The notes: generated by a model not told the origin, from the letters alone. A stretch of DNA of 64,000 nucleotides from Sporichthya polymorpha DSM 43042 (GCF_000384115.1 NZ_KB913029.1:5059057-5123056); one strand, 5' to 3'. Shown: positions 1 to 8,377, numbered from the stretch's first letter. A program made the numbers and translations.

Positions 1-161
1 AGCCACGTCCACGCCGGCTCGCCGTAGTTCGAGGTGCTGGCGAGCAGCTCGCAACTGGTCGTACCTCCGAGCACGTGGTGACGCACGACCAGCGCCGCGA
101 CGTACACCGAGAAGCCGAGGACCCATAAGAGGGCTTCCGTCGTCAACCGTCCAACTCGCAC
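1..161 (-). CDS. Membrane protein, 3' part cut off by window edge
   Basis: An open frame runs on the minus strand from a GTG at 159-161 to the window edge without a stop, giving 53 residues. After a short polar start it has one clear hydrophobic segment (residues 11-26, ALLWVLGFSVYVAALV), then a polar stretch with a single Cys. A GAGG lies about 7 nt upstream of the GTG. I do not recognise the family. It is divergent from the gene at 307. The rest of the gene lies outside the window, so the full length and number of membrane segments are unknown. Confidence 0.5.
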   Translation of the reverse strand, partial: MRVGRLTTEALLWVLGFSVYVAALVVRHHVLGGTTSCELLASTSNYGEPAWTW

Positions 162-306
162 CCGACCTCACCGACCATCTGCGCCCATGAGCCGGTGCGC
201 CCGTGGCGCCCCCTCGCGACCATGGGACAGCGCAGCCACCGACATGGCCATCGGCTGAACGGCTGGATCGCGATCCGCAGCCGGCAACCGCGGCATACTG
301 CCGAGC

Positions 307-861
307 GTGGTCGACGAAATCCGGGCACGGCTGAAACAGGCGGTCGAGGATCTGCGGAATGTGCGCCTGAACCGCAGCAACACTTTCGCCGAGGATCTCG
401 ACGGATACGTCTTGGACGTCGGCGATGAGTGGGTACTCCTCCAACGCTTGGAGCACAACCGGCCGATCGGGTTCCTCGCCCTACGGATCGGGGATGTGCA
501 CCGCGTGGTCACCAGCCGGCAACACGAACTGCAACGACGCGGGCTGGAAGCCGCCGGGTTGTGGCCACCGGCAGGTCCGGACACTTCGGTTGACCTGTCC
601 TCAACCCGCGGCGTCATTGAGTCGGCTCACGCGGCGGCGACTCTGGTGAACCTCCAGTTCGAGGAGGAGTCGTCGGACACCTGCTACATCGGTGTACCCA
701 TCGGCTGGAGCGAATCAACCGTGACCCTCGCCGAGATCAGCCCGACGGGGGAATGGGCGGGAACCGTCTCGCAGTGGCCACTCGACGAGATCACGCGCGT
801 CGAGTTCGACGGCTGGTACGAACGAGACCTTCTTCTCTTCGGCGGGACGCCGCCGCATTGA
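307..861 (+). CDS. Conserved-looking protein with two Sm-like beta segments, unknown function
   Basis: This 184-residue soluble protein starts at a GTG. I do not recognise the family. Two segments look alike in layout: residues about 32-68 (GYVLDVGDEWVLLQRL then GFLALRIGDVHRV) and about 130-175 (a strand-rich stretch ending PLDEITRVEFDGWYERD). Each could be a small beta-barrel of Sm-like type, but this is inference from the hydrophobic pattern. It has no signal peptide and no cysteine cluster. It lies just left of the outermost rnpB-like repeat, so it may belong to the chromosome flanking the island or to an older insertion. Confidence 0.55.
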   Translation: MVDEIRARLKQAVEDLRNVRLNRSNTFAEDLDGYVLDVGDEWVLLQRLEHNRPIGFLALRIGDVHRVVTSRQHELQRRGLEAAGLWPPAGPDTSVDLSSTRGVIESAHAAATLVNLQFEEESSDTCYIGVPIGWSESTVTLAEISPTGEWAGTVSQWPLDEITRVEFDGWYERDLLLFGGTPPH

Positions 862-962
862 GGTGGACCTATGAGGCTGCACCGGGCTGCAAGTGAGCGC
901 AGAGCCGGTCTGCCCTCTCCCCGAGCACTGACACCTCACCAGCGGCGGTGCGGAGTGCGGGG

Positions 963-992
963 CGACGAGCCGGCCTGTATGCCGGATCCTGT
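963..992. repeat. att-like copy of the rnpB 3' end (outermost, diverged)
   Basis: These 30 bp match the 3' end of rnpB at 16793-16822 except for two substitutions (TATG for TAAG and ATCC for ATTC). The following ~100 bp also resemble the bases after the copy at 2158, including the paired CTGGGCCGT boxes. The natural reading is the left attachment site of an older element inserted in the same target. The mismatches suggest this copy has been free to drift because it is not part of a functional RNA. Confidence 0.7.
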
Positions 993-1045
993 GGCCATAC
1001 ATCAGGTCGCGCCTCTGACGCGGTTTTGTGGTGCGCAAGACCCGC

Positions 1046-1065
1046 CCGGGCCGTCTCTGGGCCGT
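1046..1065. repeat. Paired CTGGGCCGT-type boxes, candidate integrase arm sites (left remnant)
   Basis: CCGGGCCGT at 1046-1054 and CTGGGCCGT at 1057-1065 are spaced 11 bp start to start, 54 bp inside the att copy. The same pair occurs at 2242-2261 and 16658-16677, always near an att copy. Spacing of one helical turn suits side-by-side binding by the arm-binding domain of a tyrosine integrase; this is inference. Confidence 0.45.
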
Positions 1066-1158
1066 CACCACTTCGCCGGTCCGACGCAGTCCGCCATGAT
1101 CCGTGACTGTTTCTGAGTGACCGTCAGTCACCGGCGATGGGTCGGCCTCTGGGTCGGA

Positions 1159-1722
1159 TCAGCGCTGGCGGGTGATGAAGTCCGTCCACGCATCCACGGC
1201 CTGTTCGCTGGTCATCGCCAAGACCTCGGCGCGGCGCAGGCCGGCCGTGTGCACCAATCGGTCGACCAGCCACGACTCGGGGGCCGACGGGGCAGCCGCG
1301 ACCGGGCTGACCTCGACCGCTCGTGCGGCCTTGCCCAGATCGCCGACGATCGCTTCCAGGGACCGCCGCACGGGCGACTCCCCCAGCGAAGCCACGCGCC
1401 GTTCCATCTCGGCATAGACCTCGCCGTCGGCACGGGCACCGACGGCCCACACCTCCGCGACCTCGACAGTGAGCGTCCCGCGCTCATCAGTGGTAGCCCG
1501 CCAGACGATCCGCCAGTCCCGGTTGCCGACCACGAGCTTGCGGTAGCCCACCAGTGACCCGAGCAGAGGTTCGCCTGCGAGGGGGTCGGTCTCGAGCAGG
1601 ACCATCTTCTTTAGTGCCCACACCAGCGGCGCGCCGTCCAGGCGTCGCAGGTCTTCGATCGCCGGCTCGGTCAGCCAGACCTCGGCGGGTCCGGATTGCC
1701 CACCGCGCTTCCTCGGCGGCAC
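1159..1722 (-). CDS. RelE/ParE-like toxin with long C-terminal extension (copy 1)
   Basis: The 187-residue product begins with a RelE/ParE-like fold: VWLTEPAIEDLRRLDG, then a helix, then the strand pairs LVGYRKLVVGNRDWRIVWRA and TLTVEVAEVWAVGAR. Such proteins act as mRNA interferases or gyrase poisons in toxin-antitoxin pairs. RelE-type toxins usually have 85-100 residues. Here about 80 extra residues follow, including an Ala-rich linker and a helical tail near MTSEQAVDAWTDFI. It lies 3 bp downstream of its Phd-like antitoxin. A second copy at 15665-16228 aligns without gaps with about 27 differences by eye, most of them in the extension, so the toxin domain is the better conserved part. Confidence 0.75.
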   Translation of the reverse strand: MPPRKRGGQSGPAEVWLTEPAIEDLRRLDGAPLVWALKKMVLLETDPLAGEPLLGSLVGYRKLVVGNRDWRIVWRATTDERGTLTVEVAEVWAVGARADGEVYAEMERRVASLGESPVRRSLEAIVGDLGKAARAVEVSPVAAAPSAPESWLVDRLVHTAGLRRAEVLAMTSEQAVDAWTDFITRQR

Positions 1723-1725
1723 GCG

Positions 1726-2031
1726 CTACGCGGGATCGTCCAGAGACGCCAGCTGGTCGCGCGTGAACCCCATCGACGCGATCGCCTCGTCCAGAGAGGT
1801 CCGGCGGCCGGTGTCCGTGGCTGCGCGGGCCAGGACCAAAGCGAGATCGACCAGGTCCCGCTCAAGGCCCTGCAAGCGCTGCAGCTCCTGGAAACTGATC
1901 ACGGCAGCAACAGGCTCTGCGTGCCTGCGCAGGATCGTGGCATGGCCGTTCTCGGCATCGGCGACCAGCTTGGAGACGCCGCGCCGACTTGCCTCGGCGA
2001 TCGGCAGCGGCTCGGCCGCAGCAAGACTCAT
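1726..2031 (-). CDS. Phd/YefM-like antitoxin (copy 1)
   Basis: The 101-residue protein has the Phd/YefM layout: PIAEASRRGVSKLVADAENG followed by ATILRRHAEPVAAVISFQEL. It should bind its own promoter through the N-terminal half and neutralise the toxin encoded 3 bp downstream through the C-terminal half. The ATG at 2029-2031 is chosen because the second copy is colinear from the same residue (6 differences in 101 by eye). No Shine-Dalgarno sequence is visible. A TATAGT lies about 10 nt before the ATG, so the mRNA may be leaderless or nearly so. The near-identity of the two antitoxins suggests they could cross-neutralise. Confidence 0.78.
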   Translation of the reverse strand: MSLAAAEPLPIAEASRRGVSKLVADAENGHATILRRHAEPVAAVISFQELQRLQGLERDLVDLALVLARAATDTGRRTSLDEAIASMGFTRDQLASLDDPA

Positions 2032-2037
2032 ACCGGA

Positions 2038-2051
2038 AACTATACATAGTT
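2038..2051. promoter_or_regulatory. Palindrome in the toxin-antitoxin promoter (copy 1)
   Basis: AACTAT and ATAGTT form an inverted repeat with a 2-bp centre just upstream of the antitoxin ATG, in an AT-rich patch unlike the surroundings. It overlaps the likely -10 hexamer (TATAGT on the minus strand). The position fits an autoregulatory operator for a Phd-type antitoxin. The equivalent site of copy 2 keeps CTATATAG. Confidence 0.55.
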
Positions 2052-2157
2052 CTGTGTAGATTTTCCAGCCTCGCGGACGCCGACTGTTTCGGGGACGCGA
2101 AGTCGTCGTGCATCTGCTCGTGCCGGTACCAAGAGCGACCTGTGAGTAACCTCGGGG

Positions 2158-2187
2158 CGACGAGCCGGCCTGTAAGCCGGATTCTGT
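2158..2187. repeat. att-like copy of the rnpB 3' end (left end of the element)
   Basis: These 30 bp are identical to the last 30 nt of rnpB at 16793-16822. The copy begins CGACGAGCCGGCC, the 3' strand of the RNase P RNA P1 helix, and ends GGATTCTGT. It lies between the remnant unit and the DUF5615/DUF433-integrase block, so it would be attL of the larger element, or a shared site between two tandem elements. Confidence 0.8.
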
Positions 2188-2241
2188 GGCGATACGTCCG
2201 AGTAGGCCCCTGACCTGCGGTTTTGTCGTCCACAGGCCCGT

Positions 2242-2261
2242 CTGGGCCGTCTCTGGGCCGT
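2242..2261. repeat. Paired CTGGGCCGT boxes, candidate integrase arm sites (left end)
   Basis: Two exact copies of CTGGGCCGT at 2242-2250 and 2253-2261 lie 55 bp inside the left att copy. The same doublet lies inside the right end at 16658-16677. Placement at both ends of the element fits integrase arm-type sites, by inference. Confidence 0.5.
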
Positions 2262-2335
2262 CACAGCTCGACGAGACACCGCGGTCCGCAGCGGTTTATG
2301 ACGGTCCGTCAGCGTCTGTCCAGCAACCCGCCGGG

Positions 2336-2704
2336 CTACGGCAGGGGCAGCTTCCGAACCCGAATCGCCGAAGCCGTCACCGCCACGATGGCGCCCGCCT
2401 CGAGGTCCTCAGCCACGGCTGGAAGGTTGGCCACCAAGAGCCTCGCGAGCTCGCCGACAGGAAGAGTTGACACTTCCCTGGTCAACACCACGGAGGGCCC
2501 TCGCGAGCGGCTGGCGGCGAGAAGCGCTCCGAAGTCGGTGTCGGAGCTGATGATCATGCGCCGTTCCTGCGCCGCGTACTCCAGGATCTGGGCGTCGTCG
2601 GCCCGGTCCAGCGACACCGACTGCACGTGAACGACGTCGTGACCCGCCAAAGCCAGGGGCTGGCAGATCGCGCTCGAAAGGTTCTGGTCGACCAGAAACC
2701 TCAA
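2336..2704 (-). CDS. DUF5615 PIN-like protein, probable toxin of a DUF433 pair
   Basis: The 122-residue protein begins MRFLVDQNLS and has ISSDTDFGALL near residue 53. These are the two acidic motifs typical of DUF5615, a PIN-like nuclease family. The family is commonly paired with DUF433 proteins as predicted VapBC-like toxin-antitoxin modules. Its start overlaps the DUF433 stop by 4 bp (ATGA), so the two are co-translated. It sits between the left att copy and the integrase, a common place for element-stabilising modules. RNase activity is inferred from family and motifs only. Confidence 0.8.
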   Translation of the reverse strand: MRFLVDQNLSSAICQPLALAGHDVVHVQSVSLDRADDAQILEYAAQERRMIISSDTDFGALLAASRSRGPSVVLTREVSTLPVGELARLLVANLPAVAEDLEAGAIVAVTASAIRVRKLPLP

Positions 2705-2943
2705 GCGCTGTCCTGCAACGGGAGCATCGTCACCTCAGACGCGGCCGCTGCGTACTGCAGGGCCTCGCGGACATCGTCGGCTTCGAGGAACGGGAAGTCC
2801 TCGTGGATCTGCTCGAAGCTCTGGCCCGCGGCTACCAGTCGGACCAGATGCGCCACGGTGAAGCGGTAACCGCGAATGCACGGCTGGCCGCCCATCTTCC
2901 CCGGCTCCACCGTGATGCGTTCGAAGACCGTCACGACCACCAC
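2701..2943 (-). CDS. DUF433 protein, probable antitoxin
   Basis: The 80-residue protein matches DUF433: RITVEPGKMGGQPCIRGYRF then TVAHLVRLVAAGQSFEQI and a short helix with FPFLEADDVREAL. It would form an HTH-like DNA-binding domain and repress its own operon while neutralising the DUF5615 product. The two genes overlap by 4 bp. The start at 2943 is the first in frame and keeps the family N-terminus. Confidence 0.8.
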   Translation of the reverse strand: MVVVTVFERITVEPGKMGGQPCIRGYRFTVAHLVRLVAAGQSFEQIHEDFPFLEADDVREALQYAAAASEVTMLPLQDSA

Positions 2944-3017
2944 TCGCCCACGTTTTGCCGCGGCCCGTCCGGCCGTGGCTTTCCAAGGTTACGGCGTCGC
3001 CCGCGTCGCTGCCCGCA

Positions 3018-4214
3018 TTAGTCCCCGGACCTGCGCGCTTGCCCTTCTCTGGGCTGGCTGGCGGCCAGGGAACGACCGAGACCGGCATCTACCGCAGCCC
3101 GGGACCGTTCCTCGGTGTCCGGCCACAGATGGGCGTAGGTGTTGAGGGTCTCGTCCGCCGTGGCATGGCCGAGTCGGGCTTGGACGACCTTCACGCTCTC
3201 CCCGCCGTCGATGAGCAGGGAGGCGTAGAAATGCCGCAGCTCGTGAAAGTGACTGCCCGCCGGGAGACCGGCCGCCAGCACCGCAGGCCGCCAGACGGTG
3301 CGGTGGAACCAGGTTCGCCCGATCGGCCGGCCGTGGTCGTCGCTGAACATCAGCTCGACCGAACGGCCGCGGGCGTCAGGCGTTAGCGCGGCCGGGACGG
3401 CCGCCACATGCGCGGCCAGCGCGTCCAGCACGACGTCGGCCAAGGGAACGGTCCGGTAGCTGGCGGTGGTCTTGGGTGGCGCCAGGTACGGGGGCGCTCC
3501 GGGCATCAGGATCAACTGCCCGTCCACGGTCAGGGTCCGGCGCAGGAAGTCGACGCGGTCGCGACGCAGTCCGAGGACCTCCCCTTGGCGCAACCCGGTG
3601 CCGGCCGCGCAGATCAGCAGCGCCCGGTACCGCTCGGGCACGGCGGCGGCGAGCCCGGCGACCGCCTCGGCCGGGAGGGGCGTGACCTCGCGGGGTGGCG
3701 CCTTGGGCAGGGTGATCCGTTCGCACGGGCTGATCGCCAGCACCCGGTCGGCCACGGCGGCGCGGAAGATCATGCGCAGCACCGAGTACACGAGCGTGGT
3801 GGTCGTGGGTGCCAGCACGTCCGAGCGGGATTTGACCCAGCCCTGGATCTCGGAACGGGTGATGGCTCCCATCGGGCGGTGGCCGAGCAGCGGGAGGATG
3901 TGGTTGCGCAGGTGGGAGTCGAAGGCGGCGGCGGTCGTGCGCCGGTGGACCTGCGCTGCCTGCCAGGACGTGGCGTACTCCTGCAGCGTGATCCGTCCGG
4001 CGGCGGGGTCCACGTAGAGCCCGCGCGACTTGTCCGCCTCCACCCCAGCCAGGAACCGCTCGGCATCAGCCTTGCGTGCGAATGTGCGTGCGCGCTCCCG
4101 GCCGTTCGGGTCGAAGTAGCGAGCCCGCCATCGGTCGCCTTTGCCGTAGCGGTCGGTCCGCACGCGGACGCCGCCGTCGGCCTGCTTCTCCCAGCGGTCT
4201 TCGACATGTGCCAT
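3018..4214 (-). CDS. int: Tyrosine recombinase/integrase
   Basis: The 398-residue phage-type integrase has an N-terminal AP2-like arm-binding region (WRARYFDPNGRERARTFARK), a SAM-like core-binding domain (residues ~70-165) and a catalytic domain. Visible catalytic motifs are Arg in GTGLRQGEVLGL (~209), HELRH (~325), GHA further on, and the nucleophile Tyr in LNTYAHLW (~359). The ATG at 4214 is chosen because GAGGAGG lies 8 nt upstream; a longer in-frame start at 4283 lacks support. It should catalyse excision and integration at the rnpB-derived att sites with the excisionase encoded 121 bp upstream. Confidence 0.92.
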   Translation of the reverse strand: MAHVEDRWEKQADGGVRVRTDRYGKGDRWRARYFDPNGRERARTFARKADAERFLAGVEADKSRGLYVDPAAGRITLQEYATSWQAAQVHRRTTAAAFDSHLRNHILPLLGHRPMGAITRSEIQGWVKSRSDVLAPTTTTLVYSVLRMIFRAAVADRVLAISPCERITLPKAPPREVTPLPAEAVAGLAAAVPERYRALLICAAGTGLRQGEVLGLRRDRVDFLRRTLTVDGQLILMPGAPPYLAPPKTTASYRTVPLADVVLDALAAHVAAVPAALTPDARGRSVELMFSDDHGRPIGRTWFHRTVWRPAVLAAGLPAGSHFHELRHFYASLLIDGGESVKVVQARLGHATADETLNTYAHLWPDTEERSRAAVDAGLGRSLAASQPREGQARRSGD

Positions 4215-4335
4215 GACTAGGCCTCCTCGCCCGTGATGGGCTGTTCGGCGGAGCGTTCGAAGGGTACGACGGGCTGGCGACAAGACGCCTCGGTCGCGCG
4301 AGAGCGGATGTCATCGACGGTTGCGGCCAGGGCCG

Positions 4336-4560
4336 TCACTTGTTCTCGGGTTCGACGCGGCCGGAGGCGATGAAGGCGTCGAGGTCGTGGGTGTCGAGGC
4401 GGACGTAGCGCCCGACTTTGTAGAATCGGATTCGGCGCTCGGAAATGAGTCGCCGGATGAACCGCACGGGCGTGCCGAGGCGTTCGGCCGCTTGTGGGAC
4501 GCTGAGCAGGTCACCGGCGACGGCGTTTTGGCGGGGTCGGGGGTCCGGAACTGCGGGCAT
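4336..4560 (-). CDS. xis: Excisionase-like helix-turn-helix protein (MerR-type wHTH)
   Basis: The 74-residue protein carries a winged helix: LLSVPQAAERLGTPVRFIRR, then LISERRIRFYKVGRYVRLDT and DLDAFIASGRVE. This is the usual layout of actinobacterial excisionases next to integrases. The ATG at 4560 is preceded by AAGGA at normal spacing; a longer frame to 4656 is possible but has no ribosome site. It likely bends att DNA and may also control the integrase gene downstream. Confidence 0.8.
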   Translation of the reverse strand: MPAVPDPRPRQNAVAGDLLSVPQAAERLGTPVRFIRRLISERRIRFYKVGRYVRLDTHDLDAFIASGRVEPENK

Positions 4561-4955
4561 GGCTTGGTCCTTCGCTGTCGGGGTCGGCACCGGCCGCGGC
4601 CGGGCTAGTTCAGGCACGAAGGGTGCCTGTTGGTGGTTGCCCGGATGCTTGCCCACCGGTTGTCAGGATGCTTGACATGCGCTGGCCGTCCGGTCGCCCA
4701 GGGGGTTGGTCCGGATCGGAGTGAGCGTCCGTCAGTTTCGGTCGGCGGCTGTGATGGTCCGGGGAGGTCCGTACGTGTCCACGATGGCGACTGCCGAGCA
4801 CAGCGGGAAGTTGACGACCAGTCATCCGGGTGGATAACACCGGCCTTACCTGGTGGCTGTCACGGGGATACGCAGCAGCCCCGAAGAGCTGGACGGGTCC
4901 TTGGGGACGGGCTGCACACCACGCTGGCGGCTCCCAGATTGTCCATCCCTGGACC
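4561..4955. other. Intergenic region upstream of xis with a direct repeat
   Basis: No convincing gene is seen in these 395 bp. GGATGCTTG occurs at 4643-4651 and again at 4666-4674, 23 bp apart, about 85-110 bp upstream of the xis start. Two helical turns of spacing would suit a regulator or Xis dimer. The rest is ordinary GC-rich spacer between the relaxase stop and xis. Confidence 0.4.
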
Positions 4956-7900
4956 TCACCATCCGATCCCGGGAGCGTCGTCTCGGCCGCGGTCGTGCAT
5001 GTGTTCGTGCGCTCTCCGACTGCTGCGCTCCGGTGAACGGAACGCGTCCCGGGCAGCGGCGCTTTCGAGGGCGCGTCGTGTCCGCGCCGACAGCCGCGGA
5101 ATCGTTTCCACTGAGGCCGCCGGGGCGAGGTAGACCTCGCTTCGCGCGGACCTGGCGCTTGTGTGCTGGAGGGCCCGCGCGCGGTGCTCTGTCTCGCGGC
5201 TACGGGCGTCGGCGGCGAGTTGGCGGGTGAGTTCGTCGATCTCCCGGTGGAGTTGCGCGGCTGCGGTGATGTTGCCGAGCAGCGCCTGCTCGTGCTCGGT
5301 GATGGTGGCGGCGAGGTCGCGGCGGCGCGCGGGACGGAGCCAGGAGGTACCGGCGAGTTCGATGCGAGCGGCGGCTGCGGCCTGCCGGTGCTCGCGCTGC
5401 TCGTGGTTGAGCTGGTCCCGCCGTTGCTGGCGCAGTGTCAGCTCGGTGGGCCGGGCGGCGTGTTCGGCGGGCAGGCCCGGTTCGGCCGCTCGGCGTGCCG
5501 CGTCCTCGGCGGCGCGGCGCGCCTGTTCGGCCGGGCGGACGCGTGCGTTCTCGCGGGCGGTGTGGGCGGCGTCCTGCGCGCCGCTGCTCGCCAGCGCGGT
5601 GGCGAGCACATCGAGAGCGCGCTCCTGGTCCGTCGCGCCGGATCGTCCGACCAGTGGCAATCCGTGACGGTCGTCGAGGTCCGTGGCGGTGTCGGGAGTG
5701 ATGTAGGCGTGGTTGGCGTCGCGGCCGCGGGTGAGCGCGACGTAGAGGTGTTCCCGGTCGATCCCGGGGCGCACGAGGACCAGGCCGACGTCGACGGTGG
5801 CGCCCTGGGCGGCGTTGATGGTGGCGGCCCAGCCGTACTCGGCGTGGGCTGCGGCGTAGGCGGCGGGCAGGAAGGTCCGGTCGCCGCGGTCGAGGTGCTC
5901 GACGAGCAGGCCGTCCTGTTGTGCGGTGAGGACGCGCCACCGGTCGCCGTTGCGCACGTGCCCGTCCCCCGCAGGCAGGGTGCGGTCGTTGCGGCGGGTG
6001 CGCAGCAGATCTCCGGCTTGCCAGTCCCGCTCACCGAGGCGCACGACCGGCCCGCTGATGTCGCCGGCGGCCTGGGCAGTGGCGCGGGCGCGGGTGTTGA
6101 GGGCGTCGACGTCGGCGCGGGTGCGGGCCATCATCAGCACCTCCCGCCCGGCGGCGCGTTCGGCCGCCCACTGCGCGTGCACCCCGTCGAGAGCCCCGTC
6201 GCCGTCGGCGCACGCGTGCAGACGGTCTTGGTCGCGGTAGGCGGTCAGCCCGGCGGGATCGCCGCGGCGCAGGGCGAGGGATGCGTCGCGTTCCCAGTCC
6301 TGACGGAACCGGTGCACCCCGGCGAGTTCGATGCCGTGCCCGGCCGCGGCGAGGGCGGCGAGCATGCCGCCGGGTCCGTTGACGACCCCGATCTGGGCGG
6401 GGTCACCGACCAGGACGACTTTGGCGCCGGCGCGGGCGGCGGCGGTGATCAGGGTGTCGAGGGCGTGGGTGTTGGCCATCGAGGCCTCGTCGACGATCAC
6501 CACGCTGCGGGCGTCGAGGACGACACGGGCGCGGGCGTCGGCCGGCATCCGCCCGCGCCGGGCGTGGTCATAGACCCACTTGGCGAGGGTGTCCGTGCGT
6601 GAGCCGGTCGCGTCGGCGAGTTCGGCGGCCGCGCGCGCGGACGGGGCCAGCCCGAGGACGCGGTGACCGGCACGGCTCCACGCCTCCGCTGCCAACCCGA
6701 GGGTGCGGGTCTTGCCCGCACCGGCCGGGGCCGTGAGCACCGAGAGGAAGTCCCCGCCCTCGGCGATGGCCCACACCGCAGCCCGCTGGGTGGCGTCCAG
6801 GCCGGCGTCTTCCAGGGCGAGGACCAGCGACGCGGCGGGAACCCGACCGTAGCCGCCGCCGCGACCGCGGTCGGCCAGCGAGAGCACCCGCGCCTCGGCC
6901 GCCAGCACCTCGGCGCCGGCCCACCGCTCATCCGACGCGCGTGCGGTGACCCCGTGCGGCTGCCGCCCGACCGACACCGCCTCGTCCAGGCCGAGGGCGC
7001 GGTCGGTCAGGGCCTCGACCGTGCGCAGGACCTCGGCCGCGCCGCGGCCATCGACCGGCACCCGCGCCGCCACCTGGCCGGCGACGTCGGCCCGGGAGAA
7101 CGTGGCCCGCGCCCCAGCGGCGGCCGCGACCGCGGCAGCCGCCACCTCCTCCCGCTCGCAGGTAGGAGCCAGGGGCGCGTCGACGGCCGCGGCCCGGACG
7201 TTCGCGAGGATCTCCTCACGGCGGTAGCCGGCGCGCTCCGCCTCGTCGGCCCAGGCCTGTCCCAGGGTCGCCTGATCGGGGTGGGTCTTGCCCGGGCGGG
7301 TCTTCAGCACCGCGGCCTTGGTCACCGCCGCCTGCTCGGCGGAGGTGAGGGACCGGCCGAGGGAGTTCTCGTATTCGGCGATTTTCACCGCGGCTTCGGG
7401 TTCGATTTGTGCGGCCCTTTTCGACCACAGCTTCAACAACCCGGCCGGGATACCGGCTATTTCGGCTTGGCCGTGCGCATTCGGTTCCTCGAACACCACG
7501 CCGACCCGGGCGTGCAATTCACTGCGCAGCGCCGCTTGATAAACCATTCCGGCGGATTTCTTGTGGTGGTACAACTCGGTGGCATCCAAGGTGCGCCACC
7601 GCCCGTCCGCGCAGCGGACCTTGTTCACCACCAGCGCGTGGGTGTGCAACTGCGGATCCCCGCACCGACTGGTCCGGTGCTCGAACGAGGCGGCGACCAG
7701 CCCCGCGGACGCGGTTTGTTCCACCCCGTCCATCCCCCGCCGCGACCAGGACGCGTGCGTGTCCAGGTACGTCAGCGCCGCCGCCACGGCGGCCCGGTGC
7801 GCGGCGCGCACCGAACTCGCGGTGTCCGGATCGCCCAGGGCCCATAAGGAACTGACGCTCTTCGGCGCCGAAAAGGTGAGGTCGAACCCGGTCACGCCAT

Positions 7901-8141
7901 CCCGGCGCCACGCCCGGCCCAACCGCTCCCCGGTCACCGGGTGCAGCGCCCGGGCGAAGAGCGCCTCCAGCTCCGATTCGCTCACCGTCGCGTCCGAGTC
8001 CAGGCTCAGCTCCGCCAGGCCGCGACCCGACCATCGGCCCGGCGCCTCGCCTGCCCCGATGTAGTAGTCCGTCGCCGCACACGCCACGCCGGCCGTGTAG
8101 TACCGCCACGACGACGTCCCGATCTTGGCCGAACTCAACAC
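4956..8141 (-). CDS. mobF: MobF-family relaxase with TraI/TrwC-like helicase domain
   Basis: The 1061-residue protein nicks oriT and unwinds DNA during conjugative transfer. It opens with VLSSAKIGTSSWRYY and has two Tyr pairs (14-15 and 26-27) plus a His triad (H155, and H166/H168 in LHTHALVVNK), the TrwC relaxase signature. A Walker A (TAPAGAGKT, ~470), a DEAS box (~549) and the C-terminal AATINAAQGATVD and LYVALTRGRD motifs mark a RecD-like helicase. The tail is Arg/Ala-rich and coiled. GTG at 8141 is chosen because it starts the conserved N-terminus and GGGGAGG lies 8-9 nt upstream. No coupling protein or mating-pore gene accompanies it, so transfer would rely on another element. Confidence 0.9.
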   Translation of the reverse strand: MLSSAKIGTSSWRYYTAGVACAATDYYIGAGEAPGRWSGRGLAELSLDSDATVSESELEALFARALHPVTGERLGRAWRRDGVTGFDLTFSAPKSVSSLWALGDPDTASSVRAAHRAAVAAALTYLDTHASWSRRGMDGVEQTASAGLVAASFEHRTSRCGDPQLHTHALVVNKVRCADGRWRTLDATELYHHKKSAGMVYQAALRSELHARVGVVFEEPNAHGQAEIAGIPAGLLKLWSKRAAQIEPEAAVKIAEYENSLGRSLTSAEQAAVTKAAVLKTRPGKTHPDQATLGQAWADEAERAGYRREEILANVRAAAVDAPLAPTCEREEVAAAAVAAAAGARATFSRADVAGQVAARVPVDGRGAAEVLRTVEALTDRALGLDEAVSVGRQPHGVTARASDERWAGAEVLAAEARVLSLADRGRGGGYGRVPAASLVLALEDAGLDATQRAAVWAIAEGGDFLSVLTAPAGAGKTRTLGLAAEAWSRAGHRVLGLAPSARAAAELADATGSRTDTLAKWVYDHARRGRMPADARARVVLDARSVVIVDEASMANTHALDTLITAAARAGAKVVLVGDPAQIGVVNGPGGMLAALAAAGHGIELAGVHRFRQDWERDASLALRRGDPAGLTAYRDQDRLHACADGDGALDGVHAQWAAERAAGREVLMMARTRADVDALNTRARATAQAAGDISGPVVRLGERDWQAGDLLRTRRNDRTLPAGDGHVRNGDRWRVLTAQQDGLLVEHLDRGDRTFLPAAYAAAHAEYGWAATINAAQGATVDVGLVLVRPGIDREHLYVALTRGRDANHAYITPDTATDLDDRHGLPLVGRSGATDQERALDVLATALASSGAQDAAHTARENARVRPAEQARRAAEDAARRAAEPGLPAEHAARPTELTLRQQRRDQLNHEQREHRQAAAAARIELAGTSWLRPARRRDLAATITEHEQALLGNITAAAQLHREIDELTRQLAADARSRETEHRARALQHTSARSARSEVYLAPAASVETIPRLSARTRRALESAAARDAFRSPERSSRRAHEHMHDRGRDDAPGIGW

Positions 8142-8377
8142 TCGCGAACGCCTCCCCGAAAGGCCAGCTCGCGCCCAACCGTACATTCAAAGAATGCACA
8201 TGTCTGCTGGGGTTAAGGGTTGAATTTGAGGTGTGCTGATGATTGTTGGTAACGATGGTTAGTGGGAGTTCGGTATGGGTTGTAGAGGCGATTGTCGGTA
8301 GGAGAATTTGTCGCGGACGAATTGCGCGATCGAGCGCGTGTCGGCGCGTCGCGTCGTGCTCCTGGCCGGTAGGCGAG
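8142..8377. other. AT-richer intergenic region upstream of the relaxase, candidate oriT
   Basis: The 236 bp before mobF hold no gene and include a stretch (about 8184-8335) clearly poorer in G+C than its surroundings. It contains the inverted repeat CATTC-AAA-GAATG (8184-8196) and GT-rich runs such as GGTTAAGGGTTGAATTTG. MobF relaxases often act on an oriT next to their gene. No nic site can be named by eye. Confidence 0.35.

Larger units (their letters stand above)
963..2187. mobile_element. Short remnant or satellite element carrying one toxin-antitoxin module
   Basis: The unit is bounded by two copies of the rnpB 3' end and contains only a RelE-like toxin and Phd-like antitoxin. Its left end (att copy plus paired CTGGGCCGT boxes) and right end (toxin-antitoxin module, then att copy) have the same order as the ends of the larger element to its right. 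It has no integrase. It is either a deleted relative of that element or a small passenger mobilised in trans. The proteins differ from the right-hand copy by about 14 percent in the toxin, so this is not a recent duplication. Confidence 0.55.
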
